From positions 62,001-126,000 of the forward strand of contig JBFWNV010000002.1 in assembly GCA_050250875.1 (NCBI GenBank): 64,000 bases of DNA, written 5' to 3'. Positions 1-7,606 of the stretch are shown here, piece after piece. Within the stretch, counting starts at the first letter, position 1. Every line of letters starts with the position of its first letter. The DNA comes from CAWAYR01 sp050250875. GTDB taxonomy: Bacteria > Acidobacteriota > Vicinamibacteria > Vicinamibacterales > UBA2999. The position numbers and the translations under genes were made by a program. The notes under the pieces are model-generated. The model saw only the letters and a program-made list of their open reading frames with translations, was not told the origin of the DNA and made no database searches.

Positions 1-567
1 ATCGAGCGCGCCGTCGAGTTCCGGGGCCAGCGTCACCAGCCGCACCGCCGGCCGGTGGCGATCGATCACCTCGACGATGGCCGTCCCGGTGTAGTCGCCG
101 TCGCGCCACGCCGGCTCGCCCGGCCGCGGCGGGCGGCGCAGACACGTGACCGGCTGAGCGCCGTTGTAGTCAGGGTTGAGGAAGTTGCTTTCGAGGTGCG
201 CGCCGAGCACGCGGGCGGCGCCGGCCGGCCGGTCCGCCGCGGCAGCGACGGCAATCAGGAAGCGTTCGAGCACCGCCGGCGTGCAGGCGATCGTCGTCGG
301 GCAGAACGCGGTGACGCCGTGGCGCGGCAGCGCCGCCGCCACCCGGGCCACCGCCGCGGCACCCGACAGCACGTCGGTGCCCTCTACGCCGTGGATGTGC
401 CCGTCGATGAATCCGGGGAGCAGCCACTGGCCGTCGCAGCGTACGTCGTGCGGGGACTCGCCGTGGTCGGGCCCGATCTCGACGATCGTGCCCTCGTGCA
501 GGATCAGCGCGGCGCCGTCGACGACCCGGTCGGGCAGCACCAGACGGCCGCCGCGCAGTCGGATCAT
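1..567 (-). CDS. nagA: N-acetylglucosamine-6-phosphate deacetylase-like amidohydrolase (3' part missing)
   Basis: This is the first 189 residues of an amidohydrolase that runs off the left edge of the window. The family removes the acetyl group from N-acetylglucosamine-6-phosphate in the cytoplasm during amino-sugar recycling. The beta-strand start of the barrel carries the metal-binding HxH (His57, His59 in GHIHG). A Glu near residue 126, in the context GAHLESNFLNP, matches the metal-binding Glu of NagA proteins (usual context HLEGP). The ATG overlaps the stop of the upstream deoxyhypusine-synthase-like gene as ATGA, so the two are translationally coupled. The HLES variant of the usual HLEG means the exact substrate is less certain than the family. 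Confidence 0.75.
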   Translation of the reverse strand, partial: MIRLRGGRLVLPDRVVDGAALILHEGTIVEIGPDHGESPHDVRCDGQWLLPGFIDGHIHGVEGTDVLSGAAAVARVAAALPRHGVTAFCPTTIACTPAVLERFLIAVAAAADRPAGAARVLGAHLESNFLNPDYNGAQPVTCLRRPPRPGEPAWRDGDYTGTAIVEVIDRHRPAVRLVTLAPELDGALD

Positions 568-1694
568 GCGGTCTCGTCGTCGCCCTCGCGGGGCGTCGAA
601 GCCGCGGTCTTCAGCGCCGCGACCAGCGCGTCGCGCTGGTGCACCAGGCCCTTGAGCGCGCGCCGGCCGTTGGCGTGGCCGACGGCGTATTCGGCGAACA
701 GCGGAAACGCGATGGTCGAGTCGCAATAGGCGACGCAGGTGTCGGGGAGCACGCCGGGATTGATCTTGCCCCAGCTCACCGCCTCGGCCGGCGTCGCCCC
801 CGACAGCCCGCCCCACACCACCTGGTCGGTGGTGATCTGGATGAAGTAGTCGTTGCCGCCCTTGGGAATGCCGTAGACCTCCCACAAGGTCGGCTGGCCC
901 TGCAGATAGAAGTTCTTCGGCGATCCGCCGCCGAGGATCACCGCGCCGTTCTTCTCGCCGGCGAGGATGATGGCGCAGATCTCGTTGACGTCCTTGTTCG
1001 GATCGACCATCAGCCGGCCGCCGTTCATCAGCTCGTGGTAAGCGATGTTCATGCCGATCGAGCTGTCGCCGGGTGACGAGGTGTAGATCGGCACGCCAGC
1101 CCGCGATGCCGCCGCCAGCACCGAGTGCTCCTCGCAGCCCGGATGCTGCTGCCGCAAATCCTCGCCGATGGCGTGGTGCAGCTCGGCGGTGGACACCGGG
1201 CCGTCGAGCCCGGAGCGGACCAGGAACTCGCGCACGTAGCGATCGGTGTCGAGCAGCACCTGGGCGGGAAACAGCACGTCGTAGATGCGGATGATGCCGT
1301 CTTCGTACAGCTCGCGGTCGTCGACGAACGGCGAGCCGCGGTGCAGCGTGAAGTTCAACGCGTAATGCAGGTCGTGGTAGAGGTTGGCGCCGGTGCTGAT
1401 CACGAAGTCGACCAGCCCGCGCTCGACGAGCTCGATCACCGCGCCGCCCAGGCCCGCCGGCGTCATCGCACCGGCGATGGTCAGGGCGATGGTCGTGTCG
1501 TGCTCCCGGGCCAGCATCTTGTCGCAGAAGATGCGGCAGGCTTCGCCGAGGCGCGCGGCGTTGAAGGCCTGGAACCCCTCGTCGATGAGCGTCCGCACGT
1601 CGGCGCTGCCCTTGGGGCGGTAGTAGCGGATTGGCCGCCCGCCGAGCGGGCTGCGCTTGGACGCACCTGGAGAACCTGGAGAACGGTAGGGCAC
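564..1694 (-). CDS. bacterial deoxyhypusine synthase-like protein
   Basis: This 376-residue protein has the fold and active-site neighbourhood of deoxyhypusine synthase, which moves the aminobutyl group of spermidine onto a lysine via NAD. The nucleophilic Lys region is present as GGGSPKNFYLQ, followed by the DYFIQITTD and WGKINP segments typical of bacterial homologues. Bacteria lack eIF5A, so the acceptor here is probably a small amine (homospermidine-type chemistry) or unknown; that is inference. The reading frame opens further upstream at 1736, but the GTG at 1694 has AAGGAGG nine bases ahead and is the better start. It overlaps the NagA-like start by four bases, an unusual partner for a polyamine-type enzyme. 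Confidence 0.8.
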   Translation of the reverse strand: MPYRSPGSPGASKRSPLGGRPIRYYRPKGSADVRTLIDEGFQAFNAARLGEACRIFCDKMLAREHDTTIALTIAGAMTPAGLGGAVIELVERGLVDFVISTGANLYHDLHYALNFTLHRGSPFVDDRELYEDGIIRIYDVLFPAQVLLDTDRYVREFLVRSGLDGPVSTAELHHAIGEDLRQQHPGCEEHSVLAAASRAGVPIYTSSPGDSSIGMNIAYHELMNGGRLMVDPNKDVNEICAIILAGEKNGAVILGGGSPKNFYLQGQPTLWEVYGIPKGGNDYFIQITTDQVVWGGLSGATPAEAVSWGKINPGVLPDTCVAYCDSTIAFPLFAEYAVGHANGRRALKGLVHQRDALVAALKTAASTPREGDDETA

Positions 1695-1818
1695 GACGAC
1701 GAGCCTCCTTCGCGTGCCGTAGAGTATCATCGGCACGGATCTTCACGCGGCGACGCGGCGTGGCGCGCCGCTTCGCGACGGCGACGATCGCCGCCGCATC
1801 CTAAGCCTCCCGGCGGCA

Positions 1819-3198
1819 GTGTCCGATACAAGGACACAGGACCAGACCGCCGTGGACGACCTTTCCTTTGCTGCCAGACGCGCGTCGAGTGCCGCTCCGC
1901 GGTCGGACGCCGACCCAGAGGCCCGCTTCCGGGCCTTGGTCCAGTCGCCGCTTCGCGCCGGCATCCTGCGGTTCCTGAGCGCGCGCCCGGCCGAGCAGTT
2001 CGACGCCGAAGCGATCATGCAGGCCTTCGGCCGCATGCGGCTCGACGTCGAGAACTGCCTGAAGGAGCTGGTCGAATCCGGCGTGGTGCGCCGGGTCGCC
2101 GGCGATCCGGTGGCCTACACCGCGGCCAGGCTCGACGCCGGGTCGACGCTCGGCAAGCTGCTCGACACCTTTCTCGAGCGGCGCGCCGCCGTCGGCATCG
2201 AGGACACCTCGCCGTCGGTGCAGCGCTTCCGCGAGCTCATCGGCCGCGACGAGAAGATGCTGGCCATCTTCGAGTGGATCCGCACCGCCGCCAAGTCGGA
2301 CATCTCGGTGCTCATCCTCGGCCCGACCGGCGCCGGCAAGGAAGTGGTGGCGCGGATGATCCACGAGCTGTCGCGGCGCGGCACCGAGAAGTTCCAGGCC
2401 GTCAACTGCGCCGCCCTGCCCGACACCCTGTTCGAATCGGAAATCTTCGGTTACGAGAAGGGCGCCTTCACCGGCGCGCACGACCGCAAGCCCGGCCGGC
2501 TCGAGCTGGCCAACGGCGGCACCTTCTTCCTCGACGAGGTCGGCGATCTCTCGCTGGTGGCGCAGGCCAAGATCCTGCGCGTGCTCGAAGAGCGCCGCTT
2601 CGAACGGCTCGGCGGCAGCAAGTCGATCCACGTGGACTTCCGGCTGATTTCGGCCACCAACCGTCCGCTCGACCAGTTCGTGCGCGAAAGCCGCTTCCGC
2701 GAGGACCTGTTCTACCGGGTCAACGCCTTCTCGATCCGCCTGCCGTCGCTCAAGGAGCGGGCGGTGGACATCCCGGTCCTGGCCCAGCGCTTCATCGCCC
2801 GCTACTGCGCCGCCAACGGCCTGCCGCTCGACGCCCGCCAGCTCTCGCCCGAAGCCACCGACCGGCTGCTGCGCTACCACTGGCCGGGCAACATCCGCGA
2901 GCTGGAAAGCACGATGTCGCGCGCGGCGTTGTCGGCGCCCGGGCCGATCATCCGCGCCGAGGACATCGAGTTCCTCCACGAGCCGGTGGCGCCGAGCGCC
3001 GCCACGCCCGGCCGGCTGCCGACCCTGCGCGACAACGAACGGGCGCACATCGCCGTGGTGCTCGACGCCGTCGGCTGGAACAAACTGGAAGCGGCGCGGG
3101 TGCTCGACATCAGCCGCGGTACGCTATACCGGAAGATCGAGGAGTACGGGCTGGAGCCGTCCCCGGGCCGCCGGCGCCGGGAGCCGCTCAGCGCCTAG
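1819..3198 (+). CDS. sigma-54-dependent transcriptional activator
   Basis: This 459-residue bacterial enhancer-binding protein activates RNA polymerase carrying sigma-54. An N-terminal stretch of about 130 residues resembles a winged-helix or helix-turn-helix sensor segment rather than a phosphorylatable receiver. The AAA+ domain follows with Walker A GPTGAGKE near residue 168, the sigma-54-contacting GAFTGA loop near 215, and Walker B FFLDEVGD near 236. A Fis-type helix-turn-helix closes the protein (about 414-445, GWNKLEAARVLDISRGTLYR). The start is a GTG. It sits 21 bases upstream of the HD-GYP/GGDEF gene, so the two may form an operon. A candidate sigma-54 promoter lies at 17521-17536. 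Confidence 0.9.
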   Translation: MSDTRTQDQTAVDDLSFAARRASSAAPRSDADPEARFRALVQSPLRAGILRFLSARPAEQFDAEAIMQAFGRMRLDVENCLKELVESGVVRRVAGDPVAYTAARLDAGSTLGKLLDTFLERRAAVGIEDTSPSVQRFRELIGRDEKMLAIFEWIRTAAKSDISVLILGPTGAGKEVVARMIHELSRRGTEKFQAVNCAALPDTLFESEIFGYEKGAFTGAHDRKPGRLELANGGTFFLDEVGDLSLVAQAKILRVLEERRFERLGGSKSIHVDFRLISATNRPLDQFVRESRFREDLFYRVNAFSIRLPSLKERAVDIPVLAQRFIARYCAANGLPLDARQLSPEATDRLLRYHWPGNIRELESTMSRAALSAPGPIIRAEDIEFLHEPVAPSAATPGRLPTLRDNERAHIAVVLDAVGWNKLEAARVLDISRGTLYRKIEEYGLEPSPGRRRREPLSA

Positions 3199-3219
3199 CA
3201 CTCGGACCTCCTGCCCGGC

Positions 3220-5739
3220 ATGCGCGAACTCCCCCTGTCCGCGAGGACCTACATCGTCGCCGTCGTGGCGCTCGGCGCGGCCCTGCTGGGCTACGCGGTG
3301 CTCGGGATCCGTCTCGACAACCCCTATCTGTTCGCCGCGCTGCTGCTGCTGTCGAACGTCTCGTCGGCGTTCAAGGTGGCGCTGCCGCTGTCGGCCAGCG
3401 GCTCGACGATGTCGGTGTCCTACGCCGTCGACTTCGCCTCGCTGCTGCTGCTCGGGCCGGCCCAGACCACGCTGATCGCGGTGACCAGCGCGTGGAGCCA
3501 GTGCACGTTCCGGATGCGCCAGCCGACGACGCTGCATCGCACCTTGTTCAGCATGGCCTGCCTGGCGGTGACCGTGCAGGCGGCCGGCTGGGTCTACCTG
3601 CGCCTGGGCGGCGTGCCCGGCTCGATCGGCGAGTCGCTGACCACCGAGGTGGCGGCGCTGGTCGGCGCGGCGACGACCTACTTCCTGTTCAACACGGTGC
3701 TCATCTCGGTGGCGATCGCGCTGTCGACCCGCCAGCCGTGGATGACGACGTGGAACGAGAACTTCCTGTGGAGCGCGCCGAGCTACTTCGTCGGCGCCGT
3801 CGGCGCCTTCGGCACCGGCTACGCCGTACTGAAGGTCGGGTCGTGGTTCGCGCTGCTGATGGCGTTCCCGATCTACCTCATCTACCGCACCTACAAGGTC
3901 TATCTGGGCCGCATCGAAGACGAGCGGCGCCACGTGCAGGAGATGTCCGACCTGCACCTGGCGACCATCGAGGCCCTGGCGCTGGCCATCGACGCCAAGG
4001 ACCAGACGGCGCAGAGCCACATCCGCCGCGTGCAGGTCTACGCCGCCGGCATCGCCCGCGCCCTGGGCATGCCCGACAACGAGATCCAGGGCGTCAAGAC
4101 GGCGGCGCTGCTCCACGACATCGGCAAGCTGGCGGTGCCCGAGCACATCCTGTCCAAACCCGGGCCGCTCACCCAGGAGGAGTTCCAGAAGATCCGCATC
4201 CACCCGCAGGTGGGCGCCGAGATCATCAGCGCGGTGCCGTTCCCCTACCCGGTGGCGCCGCTCATCCTCAGCCACCACGAACGCTGGGACGGCAAGGGCT
4301 ATCCGCAGGGCCTGAAGGGCGAAGAGATCCCGCTCGGCGCCCGCATCCTCTCGGTGGTGGACTACTTCGACGCGCTCACCTCCGACCGGCCGTACCACCG
4401 CGCGATGGAGCACGAAGCGGCATTGTCGCTGCTCGAGCAGGAGGCCGGCAAGGCGCTCGATCCGCGCGTGGTGCAGACCTTCTTCACGCATCTGCCGGCG
4501 CTGGCCGCCGAGGCGACGCGGCAGGAACAGCAACCGTCGCGGCGGCTCACCCTCGAGTCGACGTCGGAGCTGGGCCGACCGGCCGTGGGCTTCGAGCACG
4601 AGAGCGGCCGCGGCAACACGGTGTTCGAGGACATCGCGCTGGCCCACCGCGAGATCTACGCGCTCTACGAGATCGCCCAGTCGATGGGCACCAGCCTCGG
4701 CGTCGCCGACACGATGGCGCTGATCAGCTCGAAGCTGACCAACCTGGTGCCGTTCGCGGCCTGCGCGCTGTTCCTCTACGACGAGGAGCACGACTGGCTG
4801 CGCTGCCGCTTCGCCACCGGCGTGGATTCGGAGCTGATCGGCAGCATGACGATCAAGAGCGGTCAGGGCCTGACCGGCTGGGTGACGCGCAACCGACGGC
4901 CGCTGGTCAACGCCCGGCCGAGCGCCGACTTCGAGGCCGCCGGCCTGGCGCCGTCGAGCACCAGCCTGCAGGCGGCGATCGTCTCGCCGCTGGTCTTCAA
5001 CGACCGCCTGATCGGCACCCTTGCCGTCTACCAGGACACCGAGGACGCCTACACCGACGACCACCGGCGCCTGCTCGACCGCGTGTGCGAACAGGCCTCG
5101 GCGGTGATCAACAACGCCAGCGTGTTCGAGCGCACGCAGGAGGACTCGCTCACCGACGCGCTGACCGGGCTGCCCAACACCCGCTTCATGTTCATCCACC
5201 TGACCCGCGAGCTGTCGCGCGCCGAGCGGCTGAAGTCCGAGGTGGCGCTGCTGGTCATGGACTGCGACAACTTCAAGGAGATCAACGACAACCACGGCCA
5301 CCACGTCGGCGACCGGGCGCTGCGCGAGGTGGCCAACGTGCTGCGCAGCGGGGTCCGCCCCTACGACATCTGCGTGCGCTACGCCGGCGACGAGTTCATC
5401 GTCGTGCTGTCGGGCTGCGGCGCCGAGGAAGCGGAGCGCAAGCGGCTGGAACTGAAGCGGGCGATGGAAGACGTCGTCTTCGAGGTCAGGCCGGGCCGCC
5501 GCCTCCACCTGTCGATCAGCGTCGGCGCGGCGATTTACCCGCACGACGGCGAGACCTACGAGGCGCTGCTGGCCACCGGCGACGCCCGGATGTACCGCGA
5601 CAAGACCTCGCGCAAGCAGCTGGCCCGGCCGGCCGGGGCCCGGCTGAAGGAGCGCACCGCCTCGAGCCTCAAGCGCCCGATGCTGCCGCCCGAGATCAGC
5701 GAGATCGAGATCGAACGGGCACGGGCGGGGGTGCTTTAA
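3220..5739 (+). CDS. membrane HD-GYP / GAF / GGDEF c-di-GMP protein
   Basis: This 839-residue protein combines c-di-GMP breakdown and synthesis modules. About 230 residues at the N terminus form several membrane segments, a likely sensory domain. An HD-GYP phosphodiesterase domain follows, with LLHDIGKL near 297 and HHERWDGKGYP near 352. A GAF domain spans about 475-620, and a diguanylate cyclase domain ends the protein (DALTGLPN near 645). The signature of the cyclase is YAGDEF (near 720), an AGDEF variant of GGDEF that still has the catalytic Asp-Glu-Phe. Which activity dominates cannot be read from sequence. It lies directly downstream of the sigma-54 activator and is followed by a heptad-armed inverted repeat. 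Confidence 0.9.
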   Translation: MRELPLSARTYIVAVVALGAALLGYAVLGIRLDNPYLFAALLLLSNVSSAFKVALPLSASGSTMSVSYAVDFASLLLLGPAQTTLIAVTSAWSQCTFRMRQPTTLHRTLFSMACLAVTVQAAGWVYLRLGGVPGSIGESLTTEVAALVGAATTYFLFNTVLISVAIALSTRQPWMTTWNENFLWSAPSYFVGAVGAFGTGYAVLKVGSWFALLMAFPIYLIYRTYKVYLGRIEDERRHVQEMSDLHLATIEALALAIDAKDQTAQSHIRRVQVYAAGIARALGMPDNEIQGVKTAALLHDIGKLAVPEHILSKPGPLTQEEFQKIRIHPQVGAEIISAVPFPYPVAPLILSHHERWDGKGYPQGLKGEEIPLGARILSVVDYFDALTSDRPYHRAMEHEAALSLLEQEAGKALDPRVVQTFFTHLPALAAEATRQEQQPSRRLTLESTSELGRPAVGFEHESGRGNTVFEDIALAHREIYALYEIAQSMGTSLGVADTMALISSKLTNLVPFAACALFLYDEEHDWLRCRFATGVDSELIGSMTIKSGQGLTGWVTRNRRPLVNARPSADFEAAGLAPSSTSLQAAIVSPLVFNDRLIGTLAVYQDTEDAYTDDHRRLLDRVCEQASAVINNASVFERTQEDSLTDALTGLPNTRFMFIHLTRELSRAERLKSEVALLVMDCDNFKEINDNHGHHVGDRALREVANVLRSGVRPYDICVRYAGDEFIVVLSGCGAEEAERKRLELKRAMEDVVFEVRPGRRLHLSISVGAAIYPHDGETYEALLATGDARMYRDKTSRKQLARPAGARLKERTASSLKRPMLPPEISEIEIERARAGVL

Positions 5740-5742
5740 GAT

Positions 5743-5891
5743 CCGGGGCTCGGGGCTCGGGGCTCGGGGCTCGGGACTTGGGGCTCGGGACCCGGGCTCG
5801 GACCGTCCCACTGTCGAGATGTCACGCTGCCCGAACCGATAGGCGTCAGTTCCGTGTGAGGTTCTTCCCGAGCCCCGAGCCCCGAGACCCG
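5743..5891. repeat. heptad-armed inverted repeat, copy A
   Basis: The gap after the HD-GYP stop is filled by one element. A left arm of tandem GGGGCTC-type 7-mers (5744-5801) is followed by a unique core and a right arm of the complementary CCCGAGC type (about 5867-5891). The arms could pair into a long hairpin. The core shares two identical blocks with copy B: 5809-5832 equals 6652-6675, and 5848-5872 equals 6691-6715. It begins four bases after a stop codon, suggesting a 3'-end role. Confidence 0.8.
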
Positions 5892-5897
5892 CCTCCA

Positions 5898-6587
5898 GTG
5901 ATTCCCGCCCGGCTCATCGACGCGACCGCCGCCACGCCGCGCACCCGCCTCCTGCGGCTGCGGCTCGACGCGCCGTTGACCTTCACCGCCGGGCAGGCGA
6001 TCGTCGTCGGCATTGCCGGCACCGGACTGCGGGCGCCGTACTCGATTGCGTCGGCGCCGGCGCTCGCCGCCGACGGCGCGGTGGAGCTGCTGGTCCCGGC
6101 CGACGGCGCCCTCGGGCAGGCGGGGCTGGATCCGTTGACCGTGGTCGGCGCGCCCGTGGAAGTCGAGGGGCCGATCGGCAGCTTCGGCGTGCCCTCCGGA
6201 GCCGACCGTGCCCCGCTGCTGCTGGTGGCCGGCGGCACCGGCATCGCGCCGTTACGGTCAGTCCTGCTCGATCGCCTCGCGCACGGCCACGCCGCGCCGA
6301 TCGGACTGGTCTACAGCGCCCGCGCCGCCGACGAGTTCGCCTTCGGTGACGAGTTGCAGGCGCTCGCCCGCGCCGGCCGCATCGAGCTGCACTGCACCGT
6401 GACGCGTGACGATCCGACCACGTGGTCCGGCCGCACCGGCCGTGTCGACGAGGTGCTGCTCGCCTCGGCGTTGCCGGGCGACGACGCCTGGACGCTCGTC
6501 TGCGGCCCGGCCGCGTTCGTGAACGACGTCACCGCCGCCCTCGCGCGCATGGGCGTGGATCCGGGCAGGATAGTGATCGAGAAGTAG
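5898..6587 (+). CDS. FAD-dependent ferredoxin-NADP reductase-like oxidoreductase
   Basis: This 229-residue protein belongs to the ferredoxin-NADP reductase superfamily, which moves electrons between NAD(P)H and a partner through FAD. The FAD-binding RxYS motif appears as RAPYSIAS near residue 41, the glycine-rich nicotinamide motif as GGTGIAPLRS near 114, and the terminal CGPAAF segment near 199. It resembles PyrK, the electron-transfer subunit of dihydroorotate dehydrogenase, but has no C-terminal cysteine cluster, so it is not a normal PyrK. The start is a GTG at the end of repeat copy A, with CCTCCA rather than a clear ribosome site ahead. No redox partner is adjacent. Confidence 0.75.
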   Translation: MIPARLIDATAATPRTRLLRLRLDAPLTFTAGQAIVVGIAGTGLRAPYSIASAPALAADGAVELLVPADGALGQAGLDPLTVVGAPVEVEGPIGSFGVPSGADRAPLLLVAGGTGIAPLRSVLLDRLAHGHAAPIGLVYSARAADEFAFGDELQALARAGRIELHCTVTRDDPTTWSGRTGRVDEVLLASALPGDDAWTLVCGPAAFVNDVTAALARMGVDPGRIVIEK

Positions 6588-6589
6588 GT

Positions 6590-6780
6590 ACTCGGGGCTC
6601 GAAGAGCCGGGGCTCGGGGTCCGGGTCTCGGGGCTCGGGTTCAGACAGTCGCACTGTCGAGATGTCACGCTGCCCAGAACGACGAGCGTGAGTTCCGTGT
6701 GAGGTTCTTCCCGAGACCCGGGACCCGAGCCCCGAGACCCGCCCAACGAGTGCCCCGAGACCCGAGTCCCGAGCCCCGGT
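6590..6780. repeat. heptad-armed inverted repeat, copy B
   Basis: This element fills the space between the convergent reductase and fabI genes. The left arm (about 6590-6640) and right arm (6711-6780) are degenerate 7-mers of the GGGGCTC/GGGTCTC kind in opposite orientation. Its core shares a 24-base and a 25-base identical block with copy A. The left arm begins three bases after one stop codon and the right arm ends just before the other, as expected for a bidirectional terminator-like hairpin. Confidence 0.8.
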
Positions 6781-6786
6781 TCTTCC

Positions 6787-7560
6787 CTACATCCCCACCG
6801 CGTGGTACCCGGCGTCCACCATCAGCACCTCGCCGGTGATGCCGCGGCCGCCGGGACCGAGCAGGAACACCGCCGCGTCGCCCACCTCGGCGCTGTCGAT
6901 CGCCCGGCGCAGCGGCGCCCGCTCGCGCACCACGCCGAGAATGGCCGAGAAGCCACCGATTCCCGCTGCCGCCAGCGTCTTCACCGGCCCGGCCGAGACC
7001 GCGTTGACGCGCACGTTCTGCGGGCCGAGGTCGGCGGCCAGATAGCGGACGGTCGATTCGAGCGCCGCCTTGGCGACGCCCATCACGTTGTAGTTGGGAA
7101 AGACCCGGTCGCTGCCGAGGAAGCTCAAGGTGACGATCGAGCCGCCGCCGCGGGCGGCGAAGAGCGGCCGCGCCCCACGCGCCAGCGCGATGAGCGAGTA
7201 GGCGCTGATGTCGAGCGCCAGGCGAAAGCCCTCGCGCGTGGTGTCGGTGAACGGGTTCGACAGGTCGTCGCGGTTGGCGAACGCCGCGCCGTGGACCAGG
7301 AAGTCGAGCCCGCCGTGCGCCGCGGCGACCCGGGCGAACACCGCGTCGATCTGAGCGTCGTCCTGCACGTCGCACGGCACCAGCTCCGGCACCGGGTCGA
7401 GCGTGGCCGCCAGCTCCTCCGTGTGCTCGGCGAAGCGCTCCTGATACGTGAGCACCAGCCGGGCGCCCTCGCGGGCCGCCGACTGGGCGATGGCCCAGGC
7501 CAGCGAGCGCTTGTTGGCCACCCCGACGATCAGTCCGACCTTGCCCGCCAGCGATCCCAT
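6787..7560 (-). CDS. fabI: enoyl-[acyl-carrier-protein] reductase (NADH)
   Basis: This 257-residue short-chain dehydrogenase performs the last reduction of each fatty-acid elongation cycle in the cytoplasm. The FabI-specific nucleotide motif GVANKRSLAWAIA lies at residues 14-26, and the catalytic Tyr157 and Lys164 lie in PNYNVMGVAKAALE. The upstream tyrosine of the E. coli enzyme (LSYLG) is replaced by Phe147 (LSFLG). The start has GAGAGGA a few bases ahead. Size and motifs fit a functional enzyme; only the Tyr-to-Phe change is unusual. Confidence 0.93.
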   Translation of the reverse strand: MGSLAGKVGLIVGVANKRSLAWAIAQSAAREGARLVLTYQERFAEHTEELAATLDPVPELVPCDVQDDAQIDAVFARVAAAHGGLDFLVHGAAFANRDDLSNPFTDTTREGFRLALDISAYSLIALARGARPLFAARGGGSIVTLSFLGSDRVFPNYNVMGVAKAALESTVRYLAADLGPQNVRVNAVSAGPVKTLAAAGIGGFSAILGVVRERAPLRRAIDSAEVGDAAVFLLGPGGRGITGEVLMVDAGYHAVGM

Positions 7561-7606
7561 CCGTCCATCCTCTCGAAAATGGTACGAGGGACGATCTTCC
7601 CTCAGA

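Noticed and set aside
5744..5801. G-quadruplex as the main function of the heptad arms
   Set aside because: The G-runs could fold that way, but the complementary arm on the other side is conserved in six of seven copies, so a hairpin is the simpler reading.
3124..5811. 895-codon minus-strand frame opposite the HD-GYP gene
   Set aside because: The translation is low-complexity, rich in Arg, His and Gly without any domain, as expected from the complement of a high-GC gene.
1125..6587. A single 1820-codon open frame on the plus strand
   Set aside because: It runs antisense to the DHS-like gene and out of frame through the sigma-54 activator and HD-GYP genes. Only its last 229 codons (from 5898) encode a recognisable protein. 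High GC makes long empty frames common.
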